The notes under the pieces are model-generated. The model did not search any database and had not been told where the DNA came from. It worked only from the letters and a program-made list of their open reading frames with translations. A stretch of 42,356 nucleotides of DNA from Bilamarchaeum sp050303335 (GTDB taxonomy: Archaea; Micrarchaeota; Micrarchaeia; Anstonellales; Bilamarchaeaceae): contig JBNLBN010000009.1 in NCBI GenBank assembly GCA_050303335.1, positions 1 to 42,356 of the forward strand. The letters are read 5' to 3'. Below are positions 25,231 through 33,116 of the stretch, piece after piece (the stretch's first letter is position 1; each line of letters begins with the position of its first letter). Made by a program: the position numbers and the translations under genes.

Positions 25231-25358
25231 TAGCCCCGACCGGATTCGAACCGGTGTCGCAGGATCCAAAGTCCCGCATCCTTGACCAATGTCCGCGCTT
25301 TTTGGATGGAGCGTTTTTGCCAAGCTTTTTCCCAAAAAGCGGACTAGACGACGGGGCT
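25231..25358 (-). tRNA. tRNA-Gln(UUG) with a 54-nt insert in the D-loop
   Basis: Acceptor arms AGCCCCG (25352-25358) and CGGGGCT (25232-25238) pair perfectly; the discriminator is A at 25231 and no CCA is encoded. The anticodon arm CGGGA-CTTTGGA-TCCTG gives UUG (glutamine). The T arm is standard (ACCGG-TTCGAAT-CCGGT). The D arm is GTCT...GGAT with AGT and TGGTCAA in its loop, split by 54 nt at 25289-25342. Without the insert the gene is a 74-nt canonical archaeal tRNA-Gln. The insert's ends pair with each other (GTCCGC with GCGGAC), extended by CTTTTTGG with CCAAAAAG. Confidence 0.88.
25313..25343 (-). repeat. 31-nt block shared by both tRNA D-loop inserts (copy in tRNA-Gln)
   Basis: Identical to 22316-22346. 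The remainder of the two inserts differs, but in each case it complements its own flank. Confidence 0.9.
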
Positions 25359-25368
25359 AAAAAAAAGA

Positions 25369-25959
25369 TTATTCTAGGCTTCCTAGCAGTACGCCTTCCC
25401 TTTCAAGGACTTCGACTTTGCTCTCGCCGTGCTGGCTGCCGAATGCCTCCTCAAATGAGCTGTCTGTCATGCCGCAGAACTGGATTATTGCCTCCTCTCC
25501 TCCGGGATGCCTCGGTATCCAGCCGGTTACATCATAGACCTTGCCCTCGAACACGATCCAGCAATTGAACTTTTCATTGTGCATAGAAACTTCTACTGCA
25601 GGTATTGCCGGAATCAGCGGGTCTTGCTGGAAAGAATCATTCACTGGACCTTCCATTGTGTCTCCGGGTTCTTCCATTGAGTCTCCGGTCTCTTCCATTG
25701 TGTCTCCGGGTTCTTCGACTGTTTCCTCCATTGAATCTCCGGTTTCTTCCATGGTTTCGTTCATCTGGTCTCCGGTTTCTTCCATAGAATCTCCGGGTTC
25801 TTCCATTGAGTCTCCGGTCTCTTCCATGGTTTCATTCATGGTATCTCCTGTTTCTTCCATTGTATCATTCAGGTTGTCCCCTGATTTGTCCATGCTGTCC
25901 CCGCTCGCGGTACAACCGAGAACAAGTAGCATGAGCCCTAACAAAATTGCCATCTTCAT
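25369..25959 (-). CDS. Lipoprotein with acidic repeat stalk and cytochrome-b5-like heme domain
   Basis: 196 aa from the ATG at 25959. A lipoprotein-type signal (ILLGLMLLVLGC) puts the cysteine near residue 16. Residues about 20-110 are an acidic seven-residue repeat (variants of GDSMEET/GDTMEEP). The C-terminal 75 residues are a cytochrome-b5-like domain: VYDVTGWIPRHPGGEEAI carries the first heme-ligand histidine in HPGG, and the second is likely in FGSQHGESK. This suggests a surface-tethered heme protein for electron transfer or heme or ligand binding. It starts 11 nt after the ProRS stop, so it is probably co-transcribed with proS. Confidence 0.8.
   Translation of the reverse strand: MKMAILLGLMLLVLGCTASGDSMDKSGDNLNDTMEETGDTMNETMEETGDSMEEPGDSMEETGDQMNETMEETGDSMEETVEEPGDTMEETGDSMEEPGDTMEGPVNDSFQQDPLIPAIPAVEVSMHNEKFNCWIVFEGKVYDVTGWIPRHPGGEEAIIQFCGMTDSSFEEAFGSQHGESKVEVLEREGVLLGSLE
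25650..25890 (-). repeat. Degenerate 21-nt tandem repeats encoding the acidic stalk
   Basis: About eleven imperfect copies of a 21-nt unit encode Met-Glu-Glu-(Thr/Pro)-Gly-Asp-(Ser/Thr). Some units are altered (MNET, VEEP). The tract could change length by slippage. Confidence 0.75.
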
Positions 25960-25970
25960 ATATTCACATC

Positions 25971-27401
25971 TCAATACTGCCTTGCCGCGTAAAGATATAT
26001 ATTGGCATCCTTTGCGCACGCAATGCACTTTTCCTTTGGTTTGATCTCGGATCCGAAAAGGGATCCGCGAATGTTTGCCTGGCAGTTCTCCTTGACCGCT
26101 TCTGCGCAGGATTTTCCATCATTCTCCTCGCTGCAGAACGGAATCCTTATGAAACCGCCTTTCTCCAGTTTCTTGTTCAGTTCGTCCATCGATACTGCAG
26201 AATCATTGATCTCTGCAAACCACTGGTCCGCTTTCTGCTTGAGGTTCTTGCGAATCGATTCCGACAGGTCTTCAATGACAGTTGCAAGTTCATCCGGCTT
26301 GACATGCATCTTCTCAAGGGTGTCGCGCCGAACGACTGTAAGCGATCCGTTCTCGATGTCCCTCATTCCGATCTCGATCCTCAGTGGCACCCCGAGCATC
26401 TCCCATTCATTGAACTTGAATCCGGGAGACTTGTTCGAATCATCAAGCCGCACTGAATACATATTAAGCTTTTCCAGAATCCCTTTCGAATAATCGAGGA
26501 CCTTTTCTTTGGTATCGTCCTTGAAGATTGGAACGATCACGATCTGGACCGGAGCCAACCTGAATGGAAGTACGAGGCCCCGGTCGTCGCCGTGGGTCGC
26601 AATGAGAGCTGCATAGATCCTTGAAATCGCAGGGCCGTAGCAGGTCTGCCAGACGAATTTTTCCTTCTCGTCATCGTCCATGAATTTGACATCGAACGCC
26701 TTGGAGAAGTTCTGCCCCAGCATATGCGTGGATGGCAGCTGCAGCGCCTTGCCGTCAGGAAGCAGGGTGTCCGCTGCAAATGTATTAACCGCCCCTGGAA
26801 ACTTGTCCCACTGCGGCCTCTTGAAGAAGAAGAACGGGATGCAGTATTCGTTGTGGATTATGTTGTCTGCCATCACCATGTCCTGCCGGACCTGGTTCAT
26901 AGCCTGCTCTTCTGTTGCAAAGCAGTTGTGCGCTTCAAGCCAGTAGAATTCCCTTGACCGGATAAACGGCTTGGTAGCCTTTGTCTCGTATCGCCATACC
27001 TGGGCGCGCTGGTAGAGTTTAAGCGGAAGATCGCTCTTTCCCTTTATCCAGAGCGAGTACATTGTATACATCGCAGTCTCGCTTGTGGGCCTCATTGCAA
27101 GCCTCTCTTCAAGCTTGTTGTTTCCCGCCTCGGTCACCCAGAAGCACTCAGGAACGAATCCTTCCACATGGTCGCTTTCCTTGGTGAAATAATGCTCCGG
27201 AATCACTGCCGGAAAAAGGGCTGGAACATGGGAGTTCCTCTCAAGTTCAGCCTCATACATGGAAAACATTCTGTTCATGGTCATCACCGCCCATGGCATG
27301 AAGACCACGAAGCCCTTTACGCCATATCTCAGGTCGCAGAGCTTTGCCTCCTTTGTAATAGTATTATACCAGTTTGAAAAATCCGATTTGTCAAGTTTCA
27401 T
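25971..27401 (-). CDS. proS: Prolyl-tRNA synthetase, archaeal/eukaryotic type
   Basis: 476 aa. Class II synthetase motifs are present: MRPTSETAMY, motif 2 around RYETKATKPFIRSREFYWLEAH, and motif 3 in GDDRGLVLPFRLAP. The anticodon-binding domain follows, then a zinc-type C-terminal domain with CSEENDGKSC...CIACAKDANIYLYAARQY, ending in the Tyr typical of the archaeal form. The start at 27401 was chosen because of the GGAG ribosome site and the standard N-terminus (KLDKSDFSNWYN). The longer reading runs into the divergent gene. The length is normal. Confidence 0.96.
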   Translation of the reverse strand: MKLDKSDFSNWYNTITKEAKLCDLRYGVKGFVVFMPWAVMTMNRMFSMYEAELERNSHVPALFPAVIPEHYFTKESDHVEGFVPECFWVTEAGNNKLEERLAMRPTSETAMYTMYSLWIKGKSDLPLKLYQRAQVWRYETKATKPFIRSREFYWLEAHNCFATEEQAMNQVRQDMVMADNIIHNEYCIPFFFFKRPQWDKFPGAVNTFAADTLLPDGKALQLPSTHMLGQNFSKAFDVKFMDDDEKEKFVWQTCYGPAISRIYAALIATHGDDRGLVLPFRLAPVQIVIVPIFKDDTKEKVLDYSKGILEKLNMYSVRLDDSNKSPGFKFNEWEMLGVPLRIEIGMRDIENGSLTVVRRDTLEKMHVKPDELATVIEDLSESIRKNLKQKADQWFAEINDSAVSMDELNKKLEKGGFIRIPFCSEENDGKSCAEAVKENCQANIRGSLFGSEIKPKEKCIACAKDANIYLYAARQY

Positions 27402-27476
27402 CAATATTCTCCAGGTTAAATCAACTGGGAATTGTTTATAAGTTTTATTAACCCTTTTGCTTATATTTACTACGAC

Positions 27477-29585
27477 ATGAAAACGGGAGAGGTAGTAAGG
27501 GGGCTCATTACGAAGAATCAATTCGATGCAGGCGACGGGAGGAACTTCAGCAGGCTTCCTGTTCACGAGAAAAGGAATGTCCTGCGATTGCTGCCGCTTT
27601 CCGAAAGCCTGGCATTGTTTTCGATATCCCCAAAAAGAAAAAAAATCGTGGACGAAGTCCATATGATAGCCGACAGGGAGCAGAGGTTTGCAGACAGCAG
27701 CGACGGCGAGCGGATCGCAAGATCGCTGAGGTTCACGGCTCTTGTTATGGGAGAGATTGAATATTTCCTTGATCCGAAATCAAGATCCGTTCTTGAGCGG
27801 AACGGCATTGATCCAGAGCAAGTCGCAAAGGAATACATTGAAAACAGCGAAAAGGCAAGATCCATAGTCCTCAAGGAGCTGCAGTGCGATTTCGGCACGA
27901 ACGATGAATTCTTCGGAATGCTCGGAACAGGAAGGCTCCTGAATGAACTTAACAGCATCAGGAGAGGAAAGATCGTCTCGATCAGATACCTCGAGGGGGT
28001 GCTGGGAGCATTCAGGCTGAGGATGCCGGACGCATCATATTATGCTAAATCGAGCGATCCCCGTCCGGAGATTCCGGCTGTTGAATACCTGGGTTTCGTC
28101 GGCATCCCCACTGCGGCAATACATGCCGGAGGAGAGGGGCACCCTTACAGGTACAGGAATTCAGGCGGGCTTCTCCAGAGATACCAGATACAGGAGGACA
28201 TGCGGGCATATGAGAACGGCGAACTGGGCAGGCTACTTGCGGCAAACGAGCTCCACACGCTTGCAAACCAGAGCGATGAATACAGAGAGCAGAGGATCAG
28301 GCTTCTCGAAGCGTTTTCCGACATGAAAAAATTCTTCCGGGAGCTCGGATCGACATACTGTGCGCTTGCCATGGGCGGATTCTTCGACAGGCATACCAAC
28401 AACATGTGGCTGATGGAATTCGAGAATGGATTCAGGTTCGGATCAGCGGACCTCGACACGTTCTGCTGCTACCAGGCAGAGTTCGATGAATCAGGCATGT
28501 CTCTTTCAAACCATCTCTCGAAATTAAGCCACGAGATATACGAGACTTTCGTCAGGCTTACGCTGCAGATAAACAGGTACAGGCTGAATTGCGGGGACGA
28601 AAAGCTGATGAGCGTTCATGATGTAATTGAAGTCGCATACGGATTCGAGAGCGGCCCGTTTATCAGGGGAGTCGCAGAGATGGCAGGACGGGCCGCTGAG
28701 ATCGGGGAAAAAATGGAAGAGCTGGTAACAAGGAACGACGGAATCCCAATAGGGGTGGCGCAGGCGATGGGCGCATCCTGGATCAGCATCAACAGGGATT
28801 TCAACGGGGAGCCCGGAATAGCTGAATTCCCGGACAGCAGGCTGAGACTCCATGCAAGAAGCTGGAAGGCGACCGACTATGCCATAGCAGAAGGGGAACC
28901 GGCAAGACACAACCTAGAGGAGGAAAGAACATACAATCTCATTGAGGATCCTCAGGGAGATATCGAGATGAACGGCTCCCGGTTCATCGATATCGGGGAT
29001 GATGCCCTCGGGCCGATGGCGCTAACAGCAAGGATTAGCAACGGAAAGCTGGTAACAAGACGGAACATAGAGCACATACCAAGGAGGAAAACGCTCTATC
29101 TTGTCGATTCCAAGAAAGCAGCGGACTACGGCGAAAATCCTTCCGTCAAGCTGGGATTGAATGAATACATAATATTCGAAAATGCCGTACCGCAGGAACT
29201 TGCGGATGATTCTGCCAGGATTGTCAAGACCGACGGAGCAATTTACGGCGATCTTGAGAAACTCGGTTTTGCAGAGACCATTCCGGTAGGTGCACTTGAA
29301 GTGATCGGGAGGATAGCCGCATCAAGGAAGCTCTACTGGATAAAATTCTTCAACGAGATCAGGACGAGGATGCTTGCGCAGGAGGACCGGGCACTCCAAT
29401 TCGCGCTTGAGGAAGGTCGTGGAAGTGCAACATACAATTCATTCCTGCTGATGAGGATTCCTGACCACAATGACACTGATCAGCTGATGGATCCGGAAAA
29501 GGAATTCCGGGGATCGAGATCGCACGTATTCAATCTCAGGGATCCAGAATTAGTTGCTCTCCTTCCTGAAAGATACAGGCTATAG
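27477..29585 (+). CDS. Atypical kinase-like protein B (cassette B)
   Basis: 702 aa from the ATG at 27477; an in-frame TTG at 27432 is less likely. It is a diverged, colinear paralogue of the protein at 15845. Matching blocks include GRLLNELNSIRR, GAFRLRMPDASYYAKSSDPRP (K191), the catalytic-loop motif GGFFDRHTNNMW (D304, H306, N309), GSADLDTF (D325, D327) and GIPIG. DRHxxN followed by a DxD resembles the PI3/4-kinase catalytic loop and DFG region, or HipA and Fam20 kinases. A full domain match cannot be shown by eye. Its end overlaps the convergent small gene by 6 nt, in the palindrome CTATAG. No signal peptide or TM segment, so it acts in the cytoplasm. Confidence 0.6.
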   Translation: MKTGEVVRGLITKNQFDAGDGRNFSRLPVHEKRNVLRLLPLSESLALFSISPKRKKIVDEVHMIADREQRFADSSDGERIARSLRFTALVMGEIEYFLDPKSRSVLERNGIDPEQVAKEYIENSEKARSIVLKELQCDFGTNDEFFGMLGTGRLLNELNSIRRGKIVSIRYLEGVLGAFRLRMPDASYYAKSSDPRPEIPAVEYLGFVGIPTAAIHAGGEGHPYRYRNSGGLLQRYQIQEDMRAYENGELGRLLAANELHTLANQSDEYREQRIRLLEAFSDMKKFFRELGSTYCALAMGGFFDRHTNNMWLMEFENGFRFGSADLDTFCCYQAEFDESGMSLSNHLSKLSHEIYETFVRLTLQINRYRLNCGDEKLMSVHDVIEVAYGFESGPFIRGVAEMAGRAAEIGEKMEELVTRNDGIPIGVAQAMGASWISINRDFNGEPGIAEFPDSRLRLHARSWKATDYAIAEGEPARHNLEEERTYNLIEDPQGDIEMNGSRFIDIGDDALGPMALTARISNGKLVTRRNIEHIPRRKTLYLVDSKKAADYGENPSVKLGLNEYIIFENAVPQELADDSARIVKTDGAIYGDLEKLGFAETIPVGALEVIGRIAASRKLYWIKFFNEIRTRMLAQEDRALQFALEEGRGSATYNSFLLMRIPDHNDTDQLMDPEKEFRGSRSHVFNLRDPELVALLPERYRL

Positions 29586-30098
29586 CCTTTCATCGAATAC
29601 TTTTGCAGGCTTCATTTCGTAGATGAGTCCGTTGTCGAAGACGACCGGGTTTGATTTTGAAGCAGCTTCATTGCAGATTCTAACTGCTTCCTTGAGGGTT
29701 TCCCAAACCCTTGTCTTGAAATCCAGCTTTATCACATATCCTTTCTCCATGTTCATGAAGACCAGATGGTTTGCCGTCGGGCCTGAACTTACGGATATGC
29801 CGAATCTTGATTTGGGAAGCTCTGTGTTTCCAATGCGGAGATTGAGCGAGAATTCCTCGAGGCCGCTTGGATGGTCTGAAAAAGAAAGCATTCCCCTTGC
29901 CTTGTGGACGAAAAGTTTTTTTTCGATTCCAAGGGATTCCTTGACGGAATCGCTCCAGTCCGAGCCGATTTGTGAAAGTGCCTCATAAACCTGTTCAGGA
30001 GAGAATGAGGGCGTCTTCTTTTCGACGATAGGCCTCAGAGTGGGCCTTCTCGAAGTAGGTCCTTCCGGTCTTTCAGATCTTAACGCGCTTCCCACCAT
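29580..30098 (-). CDS. Partner protein B of the kinase-like cassette, function unknown
   Basis: 172 aa from the ATG at 30098, with CTTTAAAAAG about 26 nt upstream (leaderless promoter). It is the paralogue of the 173-aa protein at 18040: it shares the FSPEQ helix, SLGI, a LSFS strand, RFGISVSSG, a W-E-x-L helix and the ending SNPVVFDNGLIYEMK. The N-terminal 35 residues are Pro/Arg/Ser-rich and likely disordered. It is convergent with and overlaps kinase-like gene B, exactly as in cassette A. The upstream four-TM gene on the same strand begins just beyond it and its coding end overlaps this promoter region. Confidence 0.65.
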   Translation of the reverse strand: MVGSALRSERPEGPTSRRPTLRPIVEKKTPSFSPEQVYEALSQIGSDWSDSVKESLGIEKKLFVHKARGMLSFSDHPSGLEEFSLNLRIGNTELPKSRFGISVSSGPTANHLVFMNMEKGYVIKLDFKTRVWETLKEAVRICNEAASKSNPVVFDNGLIYEMKPAKVFDERL

Positions 30099-30132
30099 AA
30101 TTATCTTCTGCCTGAAAGTCTTTTTAAAGAGA

Positions 30133-30645
30133 CTAGAGTATAGGCTCAAGCGACTTTAGTATGGAGATGATCCCTTCAAGGGGTTCATGGCAGGCAAGTA
30201 CCACTGCAAGCAGTACGATGGACATGATGAGCGATACTGCGATGTTCCCGTTCTCAAGCTCTTGGAGTTCCTCTACATCAGGAGTTATCCTGTCGATCAC
30301 GTGGATGGTGAGGTAGACGATGACAATGGATAGGAGGAGCTGGATTATGTAGTTGAACAATGCGAAGAAAAGCACCAGGAGGGTGAGGTGGATCGGAAGC
30401 GATTGCTGGACGAAGAAAACGAAATCCGATATCCTTTCCTGCATCAGCAGGAAGAGCGATGCCATCACGGATGAATAGAACAGGCCGATAGCAGCATTTC
30501 CCTTCTTGAGAAGATCCCACTCGTCGATTCCGGGGGTGAGCCGGTCGAGAAGCATGATGCCTGAATAAAGCGCTCCTGCCGAGAGCACGATTGCTGAAAG
30601 GATCTTCAGAGCGCCAAAAAAGAACCCTAATAATATCTCCTGCAT
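30133..30645 (-). CDS. DUF350-like membrane protein, internally duplicated
   Basis: 170 aa with four TM helices arranged as two repeats of two. Each repeat carries a DR(L/I)TP motif followed by an acidic stretch and GN-A (DRLTPGIDEWDLLKKGNAAIG and DRITPDVEELQELENGNIAVS), which resembles the DUF350 (YjfL) pattern. The function of that family is unknown. It is the third gene of cassette B, matching the position of the four-TM protein of cassette A. Confidence 0.72.
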   Translation of the reverse strand: MQEILLGFFFGALKILSAIVLSAGALYSGIMLLDRLTPGIDEWDLLKKGNAAIGLFYSSVMASLFLLMQERISDFVFFVQQSLPIHLTLLVLFFALFNYIIQLLLSIVIVYLTIHVIDRITPDVEELQELENGNIAVSLIMSIVLLAVVLACHEPLEGIISILKSLEPIL

Positions 30646-30717
30646 AAAAAAAATTCAGATAGAAGTATTATATAGGTAGCGCAGATGTTTCTTGAAAAAT
30701 GCGAAGAAGGCAGGAGG

Positions 30718-31929
30718 ATGGCATTCAGCATGAATGATCCCCTGATTGTTCACCATTATGACGCAGACGGCCTGAGTTCCGGAGCGATAGTATACGGCTC
30801 GTTCCAGAAGGAAGGGAGGAAATGCAGGAGAAAGTGCATAAAGAAGCTTGATGATTCTGCAATAGAGGATCTGAAAAACGAGAAGGAGATAATATTTGTC
30901 GATCTTGGCGGAGGGAACAAGCGCGTAAACGAACTTGGAGACGTCCTTGTAATCGACCACCACCAGACGGAAGGGATTGAAAAAAACCAGGTGAATCCCC
31001 TCCTGTTCGGGATAGACGGCGGATCGGAACTCAGTTCATCAGGAACGGCGTACTGCATATTCCGGAACTTTTCGGATCTTGCAATAGTCGGTGCAGTCGG
31101 CGACATGCAGCAGCCACTCTGCGGAATGAACAGGAATGTCCTTGATGAGGGAGTGAAGAAAGGGGAGATAATAGTTGAAAACGACCTGAGATTCTACGGA
31201 AGGTACTGCAGGAGCATGAAGAATTTCCTCACTTTTTCCGATCCATACATACCAGGGTTGTCCTACAGGGAAGACCGGGTGGAGAGCCTTCTGGATGATC
31301 TTGGAATTGATCCTGAATCAAGATACAGCGAGCTTGATCCGGAAAAAAAGAAGAAGCTTGTAAGTTCGCTGGCAGTTATGACCAGGAAGGAACTTATGGG
31401 GGAAAGCTACATATTCCCGAAAAGGAAGATGAACGAGACATACGAGGCAAACGAGTTCAGCACTCTTCTCAATGCCTGCGGAAGGCATGATAGGGCGGAT
31501 GTGGGATTCAGGGTGGCACTTGGGGATGATGATGCGTATGCAGAGGCGGCAGAACTTCTCAGACACCACAGGAAGATGATCCGGTCCGGAATAGAATTCG
31601 CATCAAGAAACATCCAGGACCTGGGGCCGTTCTGCATAGTGGATGCCAGGGGAAAAATAGACGAGAGCATTATTGGGATAGTTTGCGGGATGGTGATGCG
31701 CAAGAAGCCGGTCCTGGGATTTGCATCATCTGGAAATATGATAAAGATCTCCGGAAGGGGAAAGGGGGTGAATCTTGGAAAGCTGATGCGTGATGCGTGC
31801 GAAAAGATCGGGGGTGTCGGCGGGGGGCACAAGGTCGCAGCAGGAGCAAGCATCCCGGGGGAAAAGATCAACGAGTTCCTGCTCATAGCAAATGAATATA
31901 TAAAGAATGAACATGAATTAGAATCATGA
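30718..31929 (+). CDS. RecJ-like DHH/DHHA1 phosphoesterase (GAN/Cdc45-related)
   Basis: About 403 aa. DHH domain motifs are HHYDADGLSSGA, FVDLGGG, VIDHHQT and GAVGDMQ, with the DHHA1 motif GGVGGGHKVAAGAS near the C-terminus. All metal-binding Asp and His residues look present, so it should be an active single-strand nuclease. Archaeal members (GAN) work with GINS at the fork, in DNA repair or in RNA decay. Starts at 30685, 30718 and 30730 are all possible; I favour 30718 or 30730 because of the GGAGG at 30713. The stop overlaps the next ATG (ATGA), so the three small downstream reading frames begin as one operon. Confidence 0.92.
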   Translation: MAFSMNDPLIVHHYDADGLSSGAIVYGSFQKEGRKCRRKCIKKLDDSAIEDLKNEKEIIFVDLGGGNKRVNELGDVLVIDHHQTEGIEKNQVNPLLFGIDGGSELSSSGTAYCIFRNFSDLAIVGAVGDMQQPLCGMNRNVLDEGVKKGEIIVENDLRFYGRYCRSMKNFLTFSDPYIPGLSYREDRVESLLDDLGIDPESRYSELDPEKKKKLVSSLAVMTRKELMGESYIFPKRKMNETYEANEFSTLLNACGRHDRADVGFRVALGDDDAYAEAAELLRHHRKMIRSGIEFASRNIQDLGPFCIVDARGKIDESIIGIVCGMVMRKKPVLGFASSGNMIKISGRGKGVNLGKLMRDACEKIGGVGGGHKVAAGASIPGEKINEFLLIANEYIKNEHELES

Positions 31930-32366
31930 AAAGGATGGAAGTTGAAAGTATCGCTTTGGATAAGGGGATGCCGAAAAAGATGCTTCCAATGCTGGAGATT
32001 CCTGACGGACTGGAGAAGGAAGAAAAGGGCAGCGCTGTTTATTTTGTAAAGAGGTCCGGCAAAGAGACTGAAGATCCATATATTAGCCTGACAGGAGGAA
32101 AAGAGAACCTTGGATGGGCAGACTATCTGCTCGGATTCGTTGAATACCATGGAACGCTCCATGTAGTGATGATCGACAAGGGCAGGAAGATTGCCATTGA
32201 AACGCAGGTTGCAAACAGCATGGACAATGCTGTTGAATGGGAGAATCTCGAGCGGTCGATCAGCATCTCGCTAAAGGCTTTGGATGATCCATCAGTGGAT
32301 CATGTCGAATTCACTTTCAATCATGCGGAAAGAATTTTCAATGGGGATGAAAGATCATGGCAATGA
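31926..32366 (+). CDS. Small protein related to the cassette partner family, function unknown
   Basis: 146 aa, starting in the ATGA overlap with the DHH gene. It contains LEIPDGLEKEEKGSAVYF, which lines up with LDIPDVLYSMEVEGAMFF of partner A, then a GTLHVVMIDKGRKIAIET strand pair and a WENLERSISISLKAL helix like the W-E-x-L helix of partner B. I therefore see it as a third, more diverged member of that family. No catalytic motif. Overlaps the next gene by 10 nt. Confidence 0.6.
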   Translation: MKRMEVESIALDKGMPKKMLPMLEIPDGLEKEEKGSAVYFVKRSGKETEDPYISLTGGKENLGWADYLLGFVEYHGTLHVVMIDKGRKIAIETQVANSMDNAVEWENLERSISISLKALDDPSVDHVEFTFNHAERIFNGDERSWQ

Positions 32367-32767
32367 AGAAAAAGGCGGCGAAGGAAAAGAAGGTAAAGAT
32401 TGAGACTCCGATAGACATTTCACGGGATGAATGCCTGAAGATGCTAAAAGATGCAGGAGTGGAATTCGATCCGGTGGCACTGCAGTTCATGAGGCTTCCT
32501 GCGACAATGACTAAAGGAGTCAATGAGAAACTGGAATTCTATGACAACCTGAGCCTCCAGCCTGAACCTTACAAGAAGGAGGATTCGCCTTTCGAAGCCA
32601 AGGAAATTCCTGCATGGATACAGCGCAGGTATATCGGCATCAGGAAGAAGGGGAAGGAAACGACCATAGTTTTTATCGATGCCCAGAGACGCACTTTTGC
32701 AAAGGATACTGACGTGAAGAAATTGTTCGGCCAGATCCATGAAAGTTACATGAATCCTGGCGGATGA
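32357..32767 (+). CDS. Small basic protein, function unknown
   Basis: 136 aa, starting inside the previous gene with a GGGGATG-like ribosome site. It has a lysine-rich N-terminus, a helical middle, and a YIGIRKKGKETTIVFIDAQRRTF strand pair that may echo the HVVMID region of its upstream neighbour (weak). It is probably translated together with the DHH gene and the 146-aa protein. Confidence 0.6.
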   Translation: MAMKKKAAKEKKVKIETPIDISRDECLKMLKDAGVEFDPVALQFMRLPATMTKGVNEKLEFYDNLSLQPEPYKKEDSPFEAKEIPAWIQRRYIGIRKKGKETTIVFIDAQRRTFAKDTDVKKLFGQIHESYMNPGG

Positions 32768-32800
32768 AATATAATTTTTACATCTTTAGGCAAGCTTAAT

Positions 32801-32810
32801 AATTTATTTA
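32801..32810 (+). promoter_or_regulatory. TATA-like element ahead of the coiled-coil and giant genes
   Basis: AATTTATTTA, about 20 nt before the ATG at 32825, in the only intergenic space (32768-32824) before the giant gene. It probably drives a leaderless transcript through both genes. Confidence 0.5.
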
Positions 32811-32824
32811 TCGGACTTATTCCC

Positions 32825-33115
32825 ATGGGGAAAAAGCGCAAATACACTGTTACTGATATCATAAGGCTCGAGATCGAGAGTATGGAAAAGGCTAACAGGG
32901 CTCTTTCTGCAATAGAGAATGCGCTTGCAGTCTGGAAGGCCGAGGGAGAAGCAGCCCCTGAATACGGACCTGAAATTAAGAAGCTTGAGCATTTGCACAA
33001 TGTAATTTCCAATTGGCAGAAGAATATGCTCATTAACAAGAAGGAAAGCATTGAAAAAAGAGTCGCCAGGCTGAGGGAGTTCAGCGACATCTTTTACGCT
33101 TATTCGAAGTGGTAG
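32825..33115 (+). CDS. Small coiled-coil protein directly upstream of the giant gene
   Basis: 96 aa, mostly helical and charged (IIRLEIESMEKANRALSAIE ... KKLEHLHNVISNWQK ... KRVARLREFSDIFYAYSKW). It carries 12 lysines in 96 residues, in sharp contrast to the next gene. Its TAG stop is separated by a single base from the ATG of the giant ORF, so the two are almost surely co-transcribed and translationally coupled. It may be a partner or chaperone of the giant protein; no known family recognised. Confidence 0.7.
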   Translation: MGKKRKYTVTDIIRLEIESMEKANRALSAIENALAVWKAEGEAAPEYGPEIKKLEHLHNVISNWQKNMLINKKESIEKRVARLREFSDIFYAYSKW

Positions 33116-33116
33116 C

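Noticed and set aside
22233..25358. Interpretation of the tRNA inserts as canonical bulge-helix-bulge introns.
   Set aside because: Complementary ends and hairpins are clear, but I could not draw the exact two 3-nt bulges around a 4-bp helix, so I call them inserts or probable introns only.
25650..25890. The regular 21-nt repeats as a CRISPR array.
   Set aside because: The units are in frame, adjacent without spacers, and encode a lipoprotein stalk.
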